From: Ricordea florida
Lineage: Eukaryota > Cnidaria > Anthozoa > Corallimorpharia > Ricordeidae
Assembly (NCBI GenBank): GCA_949710005.1
Contig: OX453275.1
Span: 3,760,973-3,824,972, forward strand
Reading direction: 5' to 3'
DNA length: 64,000 bases
Below are positions 41,001 through 50,900 of this stretch, piece by piece. The notes under the pieces were generated by a model, which was not told the origin of the DNA, searched no databases, and saw only the letters and a program-made list of their open reading frames with translations. Both the position numbers and the translations under genes were made by a program. Within the stretch, counting starts at the first letter, position 1; every line of letters begins with the position of its first letter.

Positions 41001-44000
41001 TCCATCTATCTGGCTTTTTCTTTTTCTCCCAGCAATTCACAATATGGTGGTGACGATTTTCTTTCTTTGCCTCTTTTTTTTAGACATTATTTACGGCAGA
41101 AACCAGCAGAATATTTCACAAGTTTAACATACACTGTAAGCGAGTCAAGTTGCGAATGCCTCCAACATGACGTTGCATCGGGGAAATTGCAACTTTTGTG
41201 ATGTCGGTGAAAACCCTCTATACTACGTACAGAAAAGACCACATTACAAGTACACGCATACAATGAAACAGGGTATAGAAAACTAGGTGGGGGTGACAAC
41301 TGAATTGACCCCATGATAACCCAGATGTAATTATTGAGCAAATACAGTGGACAGTACTCGTAGCCTTTCCAAAAGGTTACCAGTAAATGTCATTCCCTGA
41401 TAACTTTCAAAGCCCCCTTACCCTACCACCTTGGCATTTGCGACTCGCTCCACGATTGGGGTACAAAAATGTTTGGGAACTACATGCCGTATTTAACCTA
41501 AATATATTGGATAAATATCACTTTTTCCTACAATGGCCTTGCAGTGAAACAAGGATAATTTTTTTTGGCATGAAATGCATACAAGAGTCACACAGGAGCA
41601 CTTTAATTATTGACAACATAACTTTGAATCATGTTTGACCATTCAGGATATTATCCAGTCTGATACTGGTAAAATATTGGCCCTTGCAGGACAAGAAATA
41701 AAGGTATCTGATTGGTCGATTTAAGTTATTTGCCCTCACACCGCTTCAGTCACGTAATAAACACATGCATGGTTACAACCATTTTTAACTCGTGGATACG
41801 CGAAGCGTATTTGCGAGTTTTTGTGGGGACTCCGATATGCAAATTGTCACTCACTCACTCACTCCAGTGTAGACACACTTCGTAATTAGTCGGATAGAAC
41901 TCGGGGGCACCGATATGAAGACGACAATTGTCGTCACCGAAGTCTGTTGATGAAAGTTCACGCTGAAAGTGTATCGCACCGTTGCCAGAGTTTGTAATGA
42001 TTTTGTAGCTTAAGAGGACGATTAACGAGGCCCTGTTAGGGGTAAATTTCGACAAGCGAAATGGCCTTGAAACGGCGACATAAAGGAGCTGAAATGGCGA
42101 CGAACGACGAGCCGCTCACGGGAAATTACGACAGCGACCTTCAACCTTCCGAAATTGCGACGTGATAAAAGGTTTGAAACTCAGACGCGCGACATAAAGA
42201 ACCTCACTAACAGGGCCTCATTAGCGGTCTTACTAAAATCAAAAGGAGTTTAAATGTTTCCAGTTAGGACAATGGCCAACTTGGAGACTGAGTTTCATGA
42301 GTCTTTGACTCGGCCAGGTGCTAAACGTGACCAGATGATAACTATTCGCTCTTCCGACATCGACCGCCCCGAAGATTACAAGCAGTCTATGAATTTCAGT
42401 TGGCTCGAAAGTGATCTGAAGATGAGAAAATCTCTTGCTAATGTAGTAAGCTTTGATTAGAACTCATAGAGCGAAATGAGCACTTGAATGAGAATTTATA
42501 TGAGCGAAATGAGCGCTTGTTATTGAACGAAACGACTCTGACTGAAAACAGAATATATTGACGAATCCATGATGTGAAACCGAAGAACTTCTGTGGCCAA
42601 CCAGGATAAGAAACATCGCATGGAGGACTTTTCTACTGATTTAAGTGTTAGTACTAACAGGAATGGAGTTGTAGAAGTATTGGGACGGCCAAGAAGTATG
42701 TCAACATTTACTTGCAAACATGAAGGCGCCTGCCGTGACGGAGAAATATGAAGGTTACAATGTAAGAATCATTAAAGGATTCGAAAAGAGTAAGTCATGT
42801 AGAAAATGTATTAAGCGTTATATTATATACAATACACCACAAGCCTTAACAATTAAAAGTTTTCTGTTTATTGATTTCCGAATTTACCTTGAAGTGAACT
42901 AGATTGCGTTGAAGTAGACATGTTGTAAAAGTAGGCTTACCTGTTTTGCTTACTGTTGTGTGACATCATATTTACATTGTAAAAACAAGAAGTTAATAAG
43001 CATAAAAACAGAGATGTATTGCTGTATTAATGAAGGCAAGTGTGATTCAGCCTTTTAAGTGCGACCCTGAATATATATGGACTTGCTGTGATCAGTTGTG
43101 GTATAGATCATCAGTTACAAAGTGTGATGATAACAAAGACACTAAGTCAGTGCACCAAAAATTTACTAGCTGTATGCATACTTGATAAAGGATTGAGAGT
43201 CTTAAGGATTTTAAGATCATCCCTAACATTTTTTGCAAAAAACGCAAGAAAGACTTGTTTGGTATGATTTGTCGGCTGGGCAATCCTACATGGTTTTGTT
43301 CATTATCAGCTGCAGAATCAAGGTGGATATTTCTGTTAAAAACATTGAATAGACTTGTAGCAACAAAAGTCAGACCTTATTCAGAAGGACCCTGCTACAT
43401 GTGTTAGAAACATTGCACACACAGACAGTGAGCAACAGGATACCAGAACTACATTTGGTTTTGGCTCCATTTAATCCTGTACCCTTATGTTAAGTTATCA
43501 AATTTTTTAACAACTGTATGCTTGCCACCTGCCTTATAATTGATGCCTAGTGTAGTCAAATGATTGGCGTCATGGACTCACTGTATGTTTATTTCGAAAA
43601 GGTACTCAGCCCCCTGGTCACATTTATGTTGTAATTATAGATTATTCAAATTATTTTCAAGTTCATTCAATCACAACTATGAAAAAACACTTCATTAATT
43701 TTAAAATTTTTTTTTTTTCTCTATTTTGTAAACATATCCTCGAGTTCACCATAGTCCTACTTTGATTTTTTCTTGTAGAGATTGTCAAAGAAAACAAGTG
43801 TTACTCACAAAAGTGTCCAACTCCACTGTCTTGTAGGCAGCAGTGCCATACTCATCCTGTGTCGAATATTGGCCAATCCAAAAGTGGACATCGTACAACA
43901 GCTGCATTGAGATCATATATACCTCTTACTAACCAAGTTCAAGGTCCAAACTGTAAGTTATGGACTGGGTTTTTCCGCTCGGATTAATGGCCCAAGCGCG

Positions 44001-47000
44001 AAGCGCACGGGCCACAAGTCCAAGCGGACAAAACGAGGATCCGTAACTTACTGTATAGACCGAGAAAACGAGGTTTGTAAGATATTTATTACATCTCAAA
44101 ACAAACTTTTGAATTTCGCGGGCCGAACAGCAAAGTATGGCCCATTAAATTGGCCAATCACAGCGCCCGTACTAACTGAGAGATACAATAATATTAGGTA
44201 AAAGAACAACCAATATTTTAGATGTAGTTTAATGCCACATGGGATCAAAATAATGAATGTAATTTATAAAACCCTTGTAATTTCATGTGTTTTGATTTAA
44301 AAAAAGAAGTTTATATATCACAAATTTTGTTGAAGTTATGATTAATTGGTAATAAGACTTTGTGTCATCCAATTCGGTCTGCAATCATACTCGTCATTAA
44401 ACAAATCGGACTCCCCCTACGCGGTCGTACGATTTTGTTAATCACTCGTATGATTACAGACCAAATTGGACTCCACTCAATCCTATTACCATTACTTATC
44501 ACACGACCATTTCAGCAAGCAGGCAAAATAAGGCAAACCCTAAGCTCTGATTGGAGCAATATGGGCCTATTTTGCTTGCTCACTGGGATTGTCTGTATTG
44601 CCCTGTAAAAAAAAAATAGAAATAAATAAAAAATACGGTGTGATTATTGATTATTGTTTTTTGCTTTTACCTCTGTTAAGTGGCCAGTAAATTATCTTTT
44701 CAAGCGAAATAGTGACAGGAAGACAGCAACAACAATAGGCAATAACTGATAACAACAAGAACTACAATTAAATCTTGATTGTAATGGCAAGTCACAAGCC
44801 ACAAAAAGTTACAACACTTATAAGACGCACCCCTAACTTCAATATCTTTATTGTGTTAAATCAGTAACTGAAAATTTCACCAAAACACTTGGTTATAAGG
44901 TGTAGCCTTAAACTAAAGGTAATTTTTTTTTCAAGTTTGCTTTAATGACTTTTATTACTGTCAGTTTCATGGATGGAACAAAAGGAAAAGTGCACACATT
45001 CAGTAAAAAAAAAAAAAAAAAGTCACACATCTTGGTGATACATTTATTGTAGTACGAAGAGCAATTATTTGTTCATTCTGTGTACAAATTTTAGAGGGTT
45101 CTGGCATGGCACAGGAAATATTTGGCAGAGAGTAGAGAACTTTCTGTTATTAACCCAAGATCGAGCTACTGATCATATTAACCATCATTTACAATGTAGC
45201 CATGTATGACTCTTTCCAAACCTGAAATGATAACAGTTAGGGATTATCCACAGTTTTGTTGACAAGTTAGATGTCTAGTAGAACAGCAAGTGCAATAGCT
45301 TAAAACACTGATTTTTTTTAAAAGACAACTTTGAAAATCAGTATTTTTAGGAATATACCTTCCAAAGTAAAAATTTTACCAAGTGAAAAGTATACGTTTC
45401 ATACCTCATCACTCTGTTTGTCCTTGTAGGTGTTAAGAATAATGTAGGAATCACCAGAGTAAAAAGAGCCATGATCCTCCTTTGGCCAATTGGTAACCTT
45501 CATAAATAGAACACTGTTATTGTTCTCTTGATATTTAACAATTAGACCCATATGGCTATGAGTCAATAGCCCATGAGGCGCAGTATTATCACCCAACTAG
45601 TCAGAAAGATAAGGCAATAATAAAGTTGGCAAATGCCAGTTGAAGAAATATTTATTTGGGAATAAAACGAAAGAAAGCATCACAAATTTCGCTACTCAAG
45701 GACTATTACTAATAGTCCTCTAGTACATAGCCTATCGGATTGCGGCATTTGCATTAGTCCACTAGTTGGGTGATACTAAACGAGAATAGTTAGTTTAATG
45801 ATTGTTTCCGGTCTGTGGCCACTTCCGTTCACGTGACACATGGTGTGATTTTACGCTGCTGTATATTTTTTATTTTCGCGCATTTTTATCATGTTGTATT
45901 CGCTCTACAGTCAATATTATAAATATGCTGGTTGACTCATTGACTCGACAGTTAGCATTTAATTACTACAACCATGTTCCATAAACTTACAGATTTAAAA
46001 AAGCCACCGCCAAATTTTGTACAAGTGCCTACAGTAGCAAATGTGGTATGTATTCGGTAAATATGGGGCGAAATTTCCGTATTACCACATGCATGCAATT
46101 ATGCGCTACGATAGCTGCTTGTTTTGTGTTGTTATTGAAGAACTAAATAGTACAACTAGAGCATGCATAATGAAGTATGGGCTTGAACTCGAGTCTGGCT
46201 GCGTTTTGTCGAGATCTGTCGAGCACAGTATTGCATGATGAAAAAATTCAAAACCTCATACAAGTGTCCTAATAAACTTTCCCATTTTACTGATTTATAA
46301 AGGATCGTAATTAGGATTTTCATAAAAAATAGCCTCCGAAATAACAAAGCAAAGCTAATGAGCCCTTATGGAGATTTCACTTTCTTAGAACAGACTAGCA
46401 AAAATTCAAACACTAATATAATGGTTTGACAACGAGGCAGTAGATTGCATAAAATTTGCCGACGCCCTGCAACACACCCTAAGTACTGCTGAAGAAATAC
46501 AAGGTTTGCTTCTCGTTTTAATATTCATAGAGAACGCCTTCACACGCAAGGAAAATGCTCTCATTAGTTGGGTGGAAATCTGTTATAGTGGAGAAAACAA
46601 AGACTTGGTGCTCTCGTGAAACGGCTCTTACCAGATTATAACTGATGTACAACACCACATTCTAAGTGACTACTGATATGTGAAAATACCTACTTTAAAC
46701 TTCACAATTCGCCAGATTTTTAAGCCTACTTCTTCTCCGGCCCCTTTCCAAGCATCTTCAGTCTCTGCTGCTGCAAATTTCACCTAAGAAAAGCAGTTGT
46801 AAAAGCGTTTATTAGACAAGATGCGTGTCAGATATCAAACATTCGATTGAAAGCACAATGTATACTGTAGCACCGTCTAGAAATCTGCTCGCATGATGAG
46901 GTGCTACGAAGGCCTAAAGATCCAGAAATGATTTTGCTTACATTCTTCTCGAGGTCGGAGCCAAACAATGAAAGGTTGCTGTCCTTCCAATCGTACTTCT

Positions 47001-47022
47001 TTGGTTTTACTAAGCCACTCAT
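26021..47022 (-). CDS. Gelsolin/severin-like actin-binding protein, copy B
   Basis: Thirteen minus-strand exons splice to 360 codons: 46942-47022, 46694-46783, 45405-45497, 43809-43901, 37708-37802, 36553-36622, 34821-34919, 33066-33131, 32743-32779, 32226-32287, 30397-30511, 27514-27605 and 26021-26110. All junctions are GT-AG and the phases join. It begins [20 protein letters not shown] and carries three gelsolin repeats, with landmarks [78 protein letters not shown] and [15 protein letters not shown]. The family severs and caps actin filaments in the cytoplasm under Ca2+ control. Repeat 2 has YQVNG where copy A keeps the usual QWNG tryptophan. An acidic DDDD linker precedes repeat 3. The gene is bloated to 21 kb by mobile elements in its introns. 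Confidence 0.9.
26273..26474. mobile_element. MITE, GAGGCCCTGTTAG family, copy 1
   Basis: A 202-bp element bounded by GAGGCCCTGTTAG and CTAACAGGGCCTC, with a perfect 6-bp target duplication TGTAAT at 26267-26272 and 26475-26480. A second copy lies at 42027-42219. The open frames over it are by-products. The interior includes a run of Cs near 26448-26460. Confidence 0.9.
26990..27460 (-). mobile_element. tRNA-derived SINE, minus strand
   Basis: On the minus strand a pol III A box (TAGCTCAGTTGG, complement of 27442-27453) and B box (GGTTCAATCCC, complement of 27399-27409) lie at the 5' end. They are followed by a body of about 400 bp ending in AAATTCAATTCATTAATT near 26995. The expected acceptor stem does not pair, so this is a SINE head and not a functional tRNA. 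It lies in the last intron of gelsolin-like B, next to the exon at 27514. Confidence 0.75.
28240..28465. repeat. Dispersed repeat, copy 1 (partner at 33451-33672)
   Basis: Shares with 33451-33672 the ordered blocks ACTCAGGTGATTATACAAAA, GACGAACAAAATGGCTGCCA, GCTTTTGATGAAATA and CCTGTGTATTTATACTAAAA. The outer parts form loose inverted pairs (GATTATCGG/CCGATAATC), suggesting a non-autonomous element. Confidence 0.7.
29021..29700 (-). mobile_element. LINE retrotransposon remnant (C-terminal end of RT protein)
   Basis: Minus-strand frames read, in order, a [11 protein letters not shown] block, then [18 protein letters not shown], and [20 protein letters not shown] followed by [17 protein letters not shown]. 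These are typical of the region after the palm and the C-terminus of CR1/Jockey-like LINE reverse transcriptases. At least two frame changes and stops break it, so it is dead. It lies within an intron of gelsolin-like B, in the same orientation as the gene. Confidence 0.75.
31035..32089 (+). mobile_element. Penelope-like retroelement, 5'-truncated (RT end plus GIY-YIG)
   Basis: A frame open from about 31050 to TAG at 32087-32089 starts with the reverse transcriptase catalytic motif RYVDDT (around 31061). It continues through the thumb-like [18 protein letters not shown] and ends in a GIY-YIG nuclease-like domain ([24 protein letters not shown], about 31650-31740). RT followed by GIY-YIG is the defining layout of Penelope-like elements. 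The N-terminal half is missing and a short internal deletion is likely after VKRGIVKSL. It lies opposite to the host gene, in an intron of gelsolin-like B. The GIY-YIG part is intact but orphaned. Confidence 0.85.
33451..33672. repeat. Dispersed repeat, copy 2 (partner at 28240-28465)
   Basis: Contains the same ordered blocks as copy 1. It ends in a clear hairpin, AATTATTCGCC/GGCGAATAATT, at 33648-33672. Non-coding; in an intron of gelsolin-like B. Confidence 0.7.
34972..35462. repeat. Possible inverted-repeat element ending in ACAGTCA / TTGACTGTA
   Basis: The segment starts ACAGTCAGCTTCTGTTAGC and ends AGTTATCAGGAGTTGACTGT, with GTTTGAGTTA blocks repeated inside. Similar ends (ACAGTCAACTCTCTCATAAG, GAGCGTTGACTGTA) occur at 13371-13390 and 14345-14361 in gelsolin-like A. 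This is a weak, diverged family of non-coding repeats. Confidence 0.4.
35855..36185. mobile_element. MITE with GGGGGTACT-type inverted ends
   Basis: About 330 bp bounded by CCCAGGGGGGGTACTTGGG and GGGAGTACACCCCCGGGA, with repeated GACCCCAT and TAGTCAC blocks inside. The same ends surround the Polinton insertion site (47387-47402 and 62772-62788), and a fragment lies at 23395-23480. Both relatives share GTATGTGCCGC or its neighbourhood. Non-coding. Confidence 0.7.
38713..38802. mobile_element. Short MITE, CCCTTTAAGCCCC family, copy 2
   Basis: Bounded by AACCCTTTAAACCCCGA and CGGGGCTTAAAGGGTT, with the internal block CATCACAGGGAGACCCC. Homologous to 9955-10053, with slightly better inverted ends here. 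Confidence 0.7.
39793..40543 (+). pseudogene. Broken THAP + PIF/Harbinger (DDE_Tnp_4) transposase
   Basis: The first block (39793 to about 40010) is a THAP C2CH zinc finger: [20 protein letters not shown], then [11 protein letters not shown]. The expected CSDH block follows only after a frame change ([11 protein letters not shown], near 39990). The second block (40124-40440) matches a DDE_Tnp_4 nuclease: [41 protein letters not shown] and [11 protein letters not shown]. It ends near 40543 after [16 protein letters not shown]. The region between finger and nuclease is largely deleted and stops interrupt it, so no active transposase is encoded. Confidence 0.8.
40818..40870. repeat. Hairpin repeat AGTCTCCTTYGCAGCCGTT
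   Basis: AGTCTCCTTCGCAGCCGTT and AACGGCTGCAAAGGAGACT face each other across about 15 bases. This is a compact inverted repeat, probably the collapsed remnant of a MITE, just after the broken Harbinger gene. Confidence 0.6.
42027..42219. mobile_element. MITE, GAGGCCCTGTTAG family, copy 2
   Basis: A 193-bp element with the same ends and internal order as 26273-26474. Flanks ATTAAC (42021-42026) and ATTAGC (42220-42225) are a 6-bp target duplication with one later change. Non-coding; in the 6-kb intron of gelsolin-like B. Confidence 0.85.
45587..45775. mobile_element. MITE-like element with 15-bp inverted ends
   Basis: TATCACCCAACTAGT (45587-45601) and ACTAGTTGGGTGATA (45761-45775) are perfect reverse complements around a 159-bp non-coding interior that contains further short palindromic blocks (AATAGTCCTCTAGT). 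It is in intron 2 of gelsolin-like B, beside the exon at 45405-45497. Confidence 0.65.
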
Positions 47023-47386
47023 CTTCGTACGAAACTAGTGAAACTCGTAACGTCACTGCAATTCTCTGGGATCCGAAAATATTTTACGAGACTGGGATGA
47101 TCACACGATAATGATTGGCTAAATACTTCACGCCTAATTAGACCCTTCAGCCAATCACTGACAAAACATTTTGCCCTCCTGTTTGGACGTCTGCCCTTAT
47201 CTTCAAGTAATTTTCCTAAAAAAAAGCTCTACCTACTTACGTACTGCCGTTATGTTGACAAATTGCAGACATCGGCTGGTCTAAAAGTTCACAGCCATTT
47301 AACTTACCTGTGGTTGTTCCCCTCTACTAACTATGGTTCTTGCAATCTATTTCTCCTTACAAACTTTCTTCGGAGTTAGTGATATG

Positions 47387-47579
47387 CCCGGGGGGGTACT
47401 CCAATAAATTTCGGACAGGTGTTGACCGCGAAGGGTCTCAAACCCTGACCCTATTTAAGGATGAAGCAAACGAAAATTGATACCCTATTTTAGGCCCAGA
47501 CCCCAAAAATGACACCCTATGCAAGGGAGAAGCAAAAATTAAAAATAGCTTGAACGAAAAAAAAAAAACAATCTTTATA
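47387..47579. mobile_element. Left half of the MITE split by the Polinton
   Basis: Starts CCCGGGGGGGTACTCC and runs to the Polinton's left end. The right half is at 62619-62788. The target duplication TTATA (47575-47579) is its last five bases. Its ends match the family at 35855-36185. Together the halves would make about 360 bp, the size expected for the family. Confidence 0.65.
47575..47579. repeat. Left target-site duplication (TTATA)
   Basis: TTATA precedes the left end AGTAGATG and is repeated after the right end CATCTACT at 62619-62623. If the terminal A/T is shared differently, a 6-bp duplication (TTTATA or TTATAA) results. Confidence 0.8.
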
Positions 47580-47940
47580 AGTAGATGTAAAAAGCGGGGT
47601 CTGGCGCAATTTGAAAAAATCAATTTTTAAAGCTGGGAAAGCCTCGGTTCCAAGAGTAAATTGGGAAGTACCGGAAAGTATCGGCAAAGTTTTGATTGGA
47701 TTTTACCAACCACTCCACAAGCCGTGCCGGAAAGTATCGGCAAAGTTTTGATTGGATTTTGCCAACCACTCCACAAGCCGTGCCGGAAGGCAGAGGGAAA
47801 CTGATGAGTTTGTGCCGGTACAAAACCGATATGAAAGCGGTGAAAAAATTGAAAAAATATGGTTTAAAAGAAAGAACAGTGGAATACAATACGAAATGGA
47901 ACAATTAAAAGACGTTGAATTAAAAGAAATTTTACAGGAG
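47580..47940 (+). repeat. Left terminal inverted repeat, 361 bp
   Basis: Reverse complement of 62258-62618. Paired positions sum to 110198 at both ends, so no indel separates them, and no substitution was seen in the parts compared. It holds a 56-bp tandem repeat and the first 15 codons of the polymerase frame. Beyond 47940 similarity continues at a lower level to about 48160. Confidence 0.93.
47671..47782. repeat. 56-bp direct repeat, two copies, inside the left TIR
   Basis: The units 47671-47726 and 47727-47782 begin CCGGAAAGTATCGGCAAAG and end CCACAAGCCGTG, with one base differing (TTTTACC/TTTTGCC). The mirror copy lies at 62416-62527. It lies just upstream of the polymerase start and could be a replication or promoter site. 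That role is inference. Confidence 0.9.
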
Positions 47941-50900
47941 TTGCGTATACGGGGGAGAACTAGAATGAGAAAAGCGGAGAAAATAGCAGCATTACGCGAA
48001 AGGGGCATAAATACACTTGAGGATTTGGAAAATTACAGGCGGGGACTTAATGAAGACCCGCCAATGTTGGGAACACCGCCCGGGTCTCCTCCGCCAAGAA
48101 CGCCACCTGCCACGCCACCCGGGTCTCCTCCGCCAAGACCAAGAAAAAGGAAACCAGCACCAACTTTTATAAAACCACAAAAACGATCAAAACAAACTTT
48201 TAATTGGGGAAATTATTCATTTAAGGTTATGGATAAAGACGAGTTTTCTAAAAAGCTTGAAGATTTAACCAATGAAAATATTATAAAAATTACTAATAAT
48301 GAACAAAAAAAACCCAAACCTAGAGAAAATGTGAATATATCTGATAGTGTGAGAGATGAATTGGATGAACAATTTAATATAGAAGAACAACAAACAGCAT
48401 TGAGGGGGTATCTGAAAACCTACAGGATAGATGGACAAAAAGGGTACGGCCCAAAGGCATTTATCAATAAAATCAAGCCAGAAGTTTTGGGCTTAATTAA
48501 TAAGCAAAAGAAGCCTATCAAAACCAAGTTCATCTTTACCTGTAAATTCACAAGAAAGAATCCCGATACTAAACTGATTGATGAAAATTTTGGATACTTT
48601 CATTCAAATGTGGAAATAATAACAGAGTCAACCGATTTTTCTGAATTGTACAATGTTATGACAAATCGCCAACTTGAATTGGTTGAAAAGTTTCAAAATC
48701 AAGCTTCTGCATGGGTATTTGATCGAGTGGTATACTTTGATATTTTCATCGATCCTTATGAACCTATTTCTGGAAGTTCCTACATTCCATTACCGCTAAT
48801 ATTGGAATTAAAGAAAGCAATCATTAACGTTAAAAATGTGAATGATCATGAATGTTTCAAGTGGGCAGTAACTTCCGCCGCGTTTCCAAAACAGAAAGAT
48901 CCGCAAAGACTAAATAAACAAATGAGAGAAAACTCAAAGAACTTCGACTGGTCGGGAATGGAGTTTCCTACCTCACTAAAACAAATTAGCAAGTTTGAAA
49001 AACAAAACCCCTACTACACTATTAATGTTTACGGATATGATAAAGGTTATGTATATCCCCTAAGAATAAGTGAAAAACAAAAAGGTTATCTAATCAACTT
49101 ACTTCTAATTTCAGAAGGTGAAAATAATCACTACTGCTGGATAAAGAATATTAGTAGATTATTAGCTTCAAAAGTTAGTAAACATAAATCAAAGATGTAC
49201 TTTTGCCCTAGATGCCTAAACGCATTCCAGTCAGAAAAATCATTGGAAAAACATCTGGAATATTGTGCCAAAAATGAAGAAGTCAAGATTGAAATGCCAA
49301 AAAATGAAGATGGAAGCCCAAAGTTTATTAAATTCACCAATTACAACAGAAAAATGCGGGTTCCCTTTGTTGTGTACGCCGATTTTGAGAGCTTTACAGA
49401 GAAAATGGATACATGCTCGCCAGACCTTCGTAAAAGCTTCACTAATCAATACCAAAAGCATACACCATCGGGATTCAGCTATCTCATAAAGTTTTTTGGC
49501 GAAAATGAAACTGTTATTAGGCAATACACAGCCAAATCACCAAGCGAAGACGTTGCCCAAATATTTGTAAATAATTTAGAGTCGGACATTAAGGCAATTT
49601 ACAAGAACACACGAGATTCAAAAAAGAAAGTTAGAATGACTGAAGAAGACAGAACAAACCATAATTTGGCAACACACTGCCACATTTGTGGAGATGAATT
49701 GGGAAAAGATAAGGTAATAGATCACTGTCACCTTACAGGAAAGTACAGAGGAGCAGCCCATAGGGAATGTAATTTGAATTACAAGGTTCCAAAGTATTTT
49801 CCGGTAATATTTCACAATCTATCTGGGTATGACGCTCATCTTTTTATCAAAAACCTTGGCGCAACAGAAGGTAAAGTAAATTGTATCCCAAATAACGAGG
49901 AAAAGTACATTTCTTTCACAAAACAGATTGTGGTTGATACATTTACAAACAAAGAAGGTAAGCTGGTTGAGGTGAAGCGAGAAATTAGATTCATAGATTC
50001 ATTTAAATTTATGGCAACCAGTCTTGGCAAATTAGTAACTAATCTCCCAAAAGAATCTTTCAAAAACTTAACGAGCTATTATGAAGGCGAGCAATTAAGG
50101 CTGTTGTTAAGAAAGGGTGTATTTCCCTATGAATGGTTCGACAAATTTGTAAAGCTAAATGAAACCCAACTTCCACCAAAGGAAGAATTTTACTCTAAAC
50201 TCAACGACGAAGAAATAAAAGAAGGTGATTACCAGCACGCGCAAAATGTATGGAAAACCTTCAAAATGAAAACAATGAGAGAATACCACGATTTGTATCT
50301 CAAGACGGATGTACTACTTTTGGCAGACGTATTCGAGAACTTTAGAGATGTTTGCCAAAAGAATTATGGTTTGGATCCCGCCCACTATTACACAGCACCA
50401 GGACTAGCTTGGGACGCTGCGTTAAAGTACACAAAAGTGAATTTGGAGTTACTAACCGACATCGAAATGCTGCTTATGATCGAGAAAGGTATTCGGGGCG
50501 GTGTCTCTATGATCTCTACCAGATATGGGAAAGCAAACAACCCATACATGAGCAATTATGATCCCAATCTGCCTAAAATGTTTATTCAATATCTGGACGC
50601 TAATAATTTGTATGGCGGGGGAATGAGTAGGCCTTTGCCCACCCATGGCTTTAGATGGATGTCTGATCAAGAATACGAAAATTGGGAAAATACCCCATGT
50701 ATACTAGAGGTTGATTTAGAATACCCAACTCACTTTCATGATTTGCACAATGATTATCCTCTTGCCCCAGAGAGGCTTGTAGTTAATAAAGTGGAGAAAT
50801 TAATCCCAAACCTAAACAATAAGGTAAAGTATGTTGTCCATCACGAAACACTAAAGCTTTACCAATCATTGGGATTAAAAGTTACAAAAATTCATAGAGT

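Noticed and set aside
42254-42460. 68-aa frame following a MITE
   Set aside because: Composition looks protein-like ([20 protein letters not shown]), but no splice signals, neighbours or family support it as an exon.
47752-47895. 48-codon N-terminal extension of the polymerase frame
   Set aside because: It opens with TTG, lies in the 56-bp tandem repeat of the TIR and is mirrored at the right end; the first ATG is at 47896.
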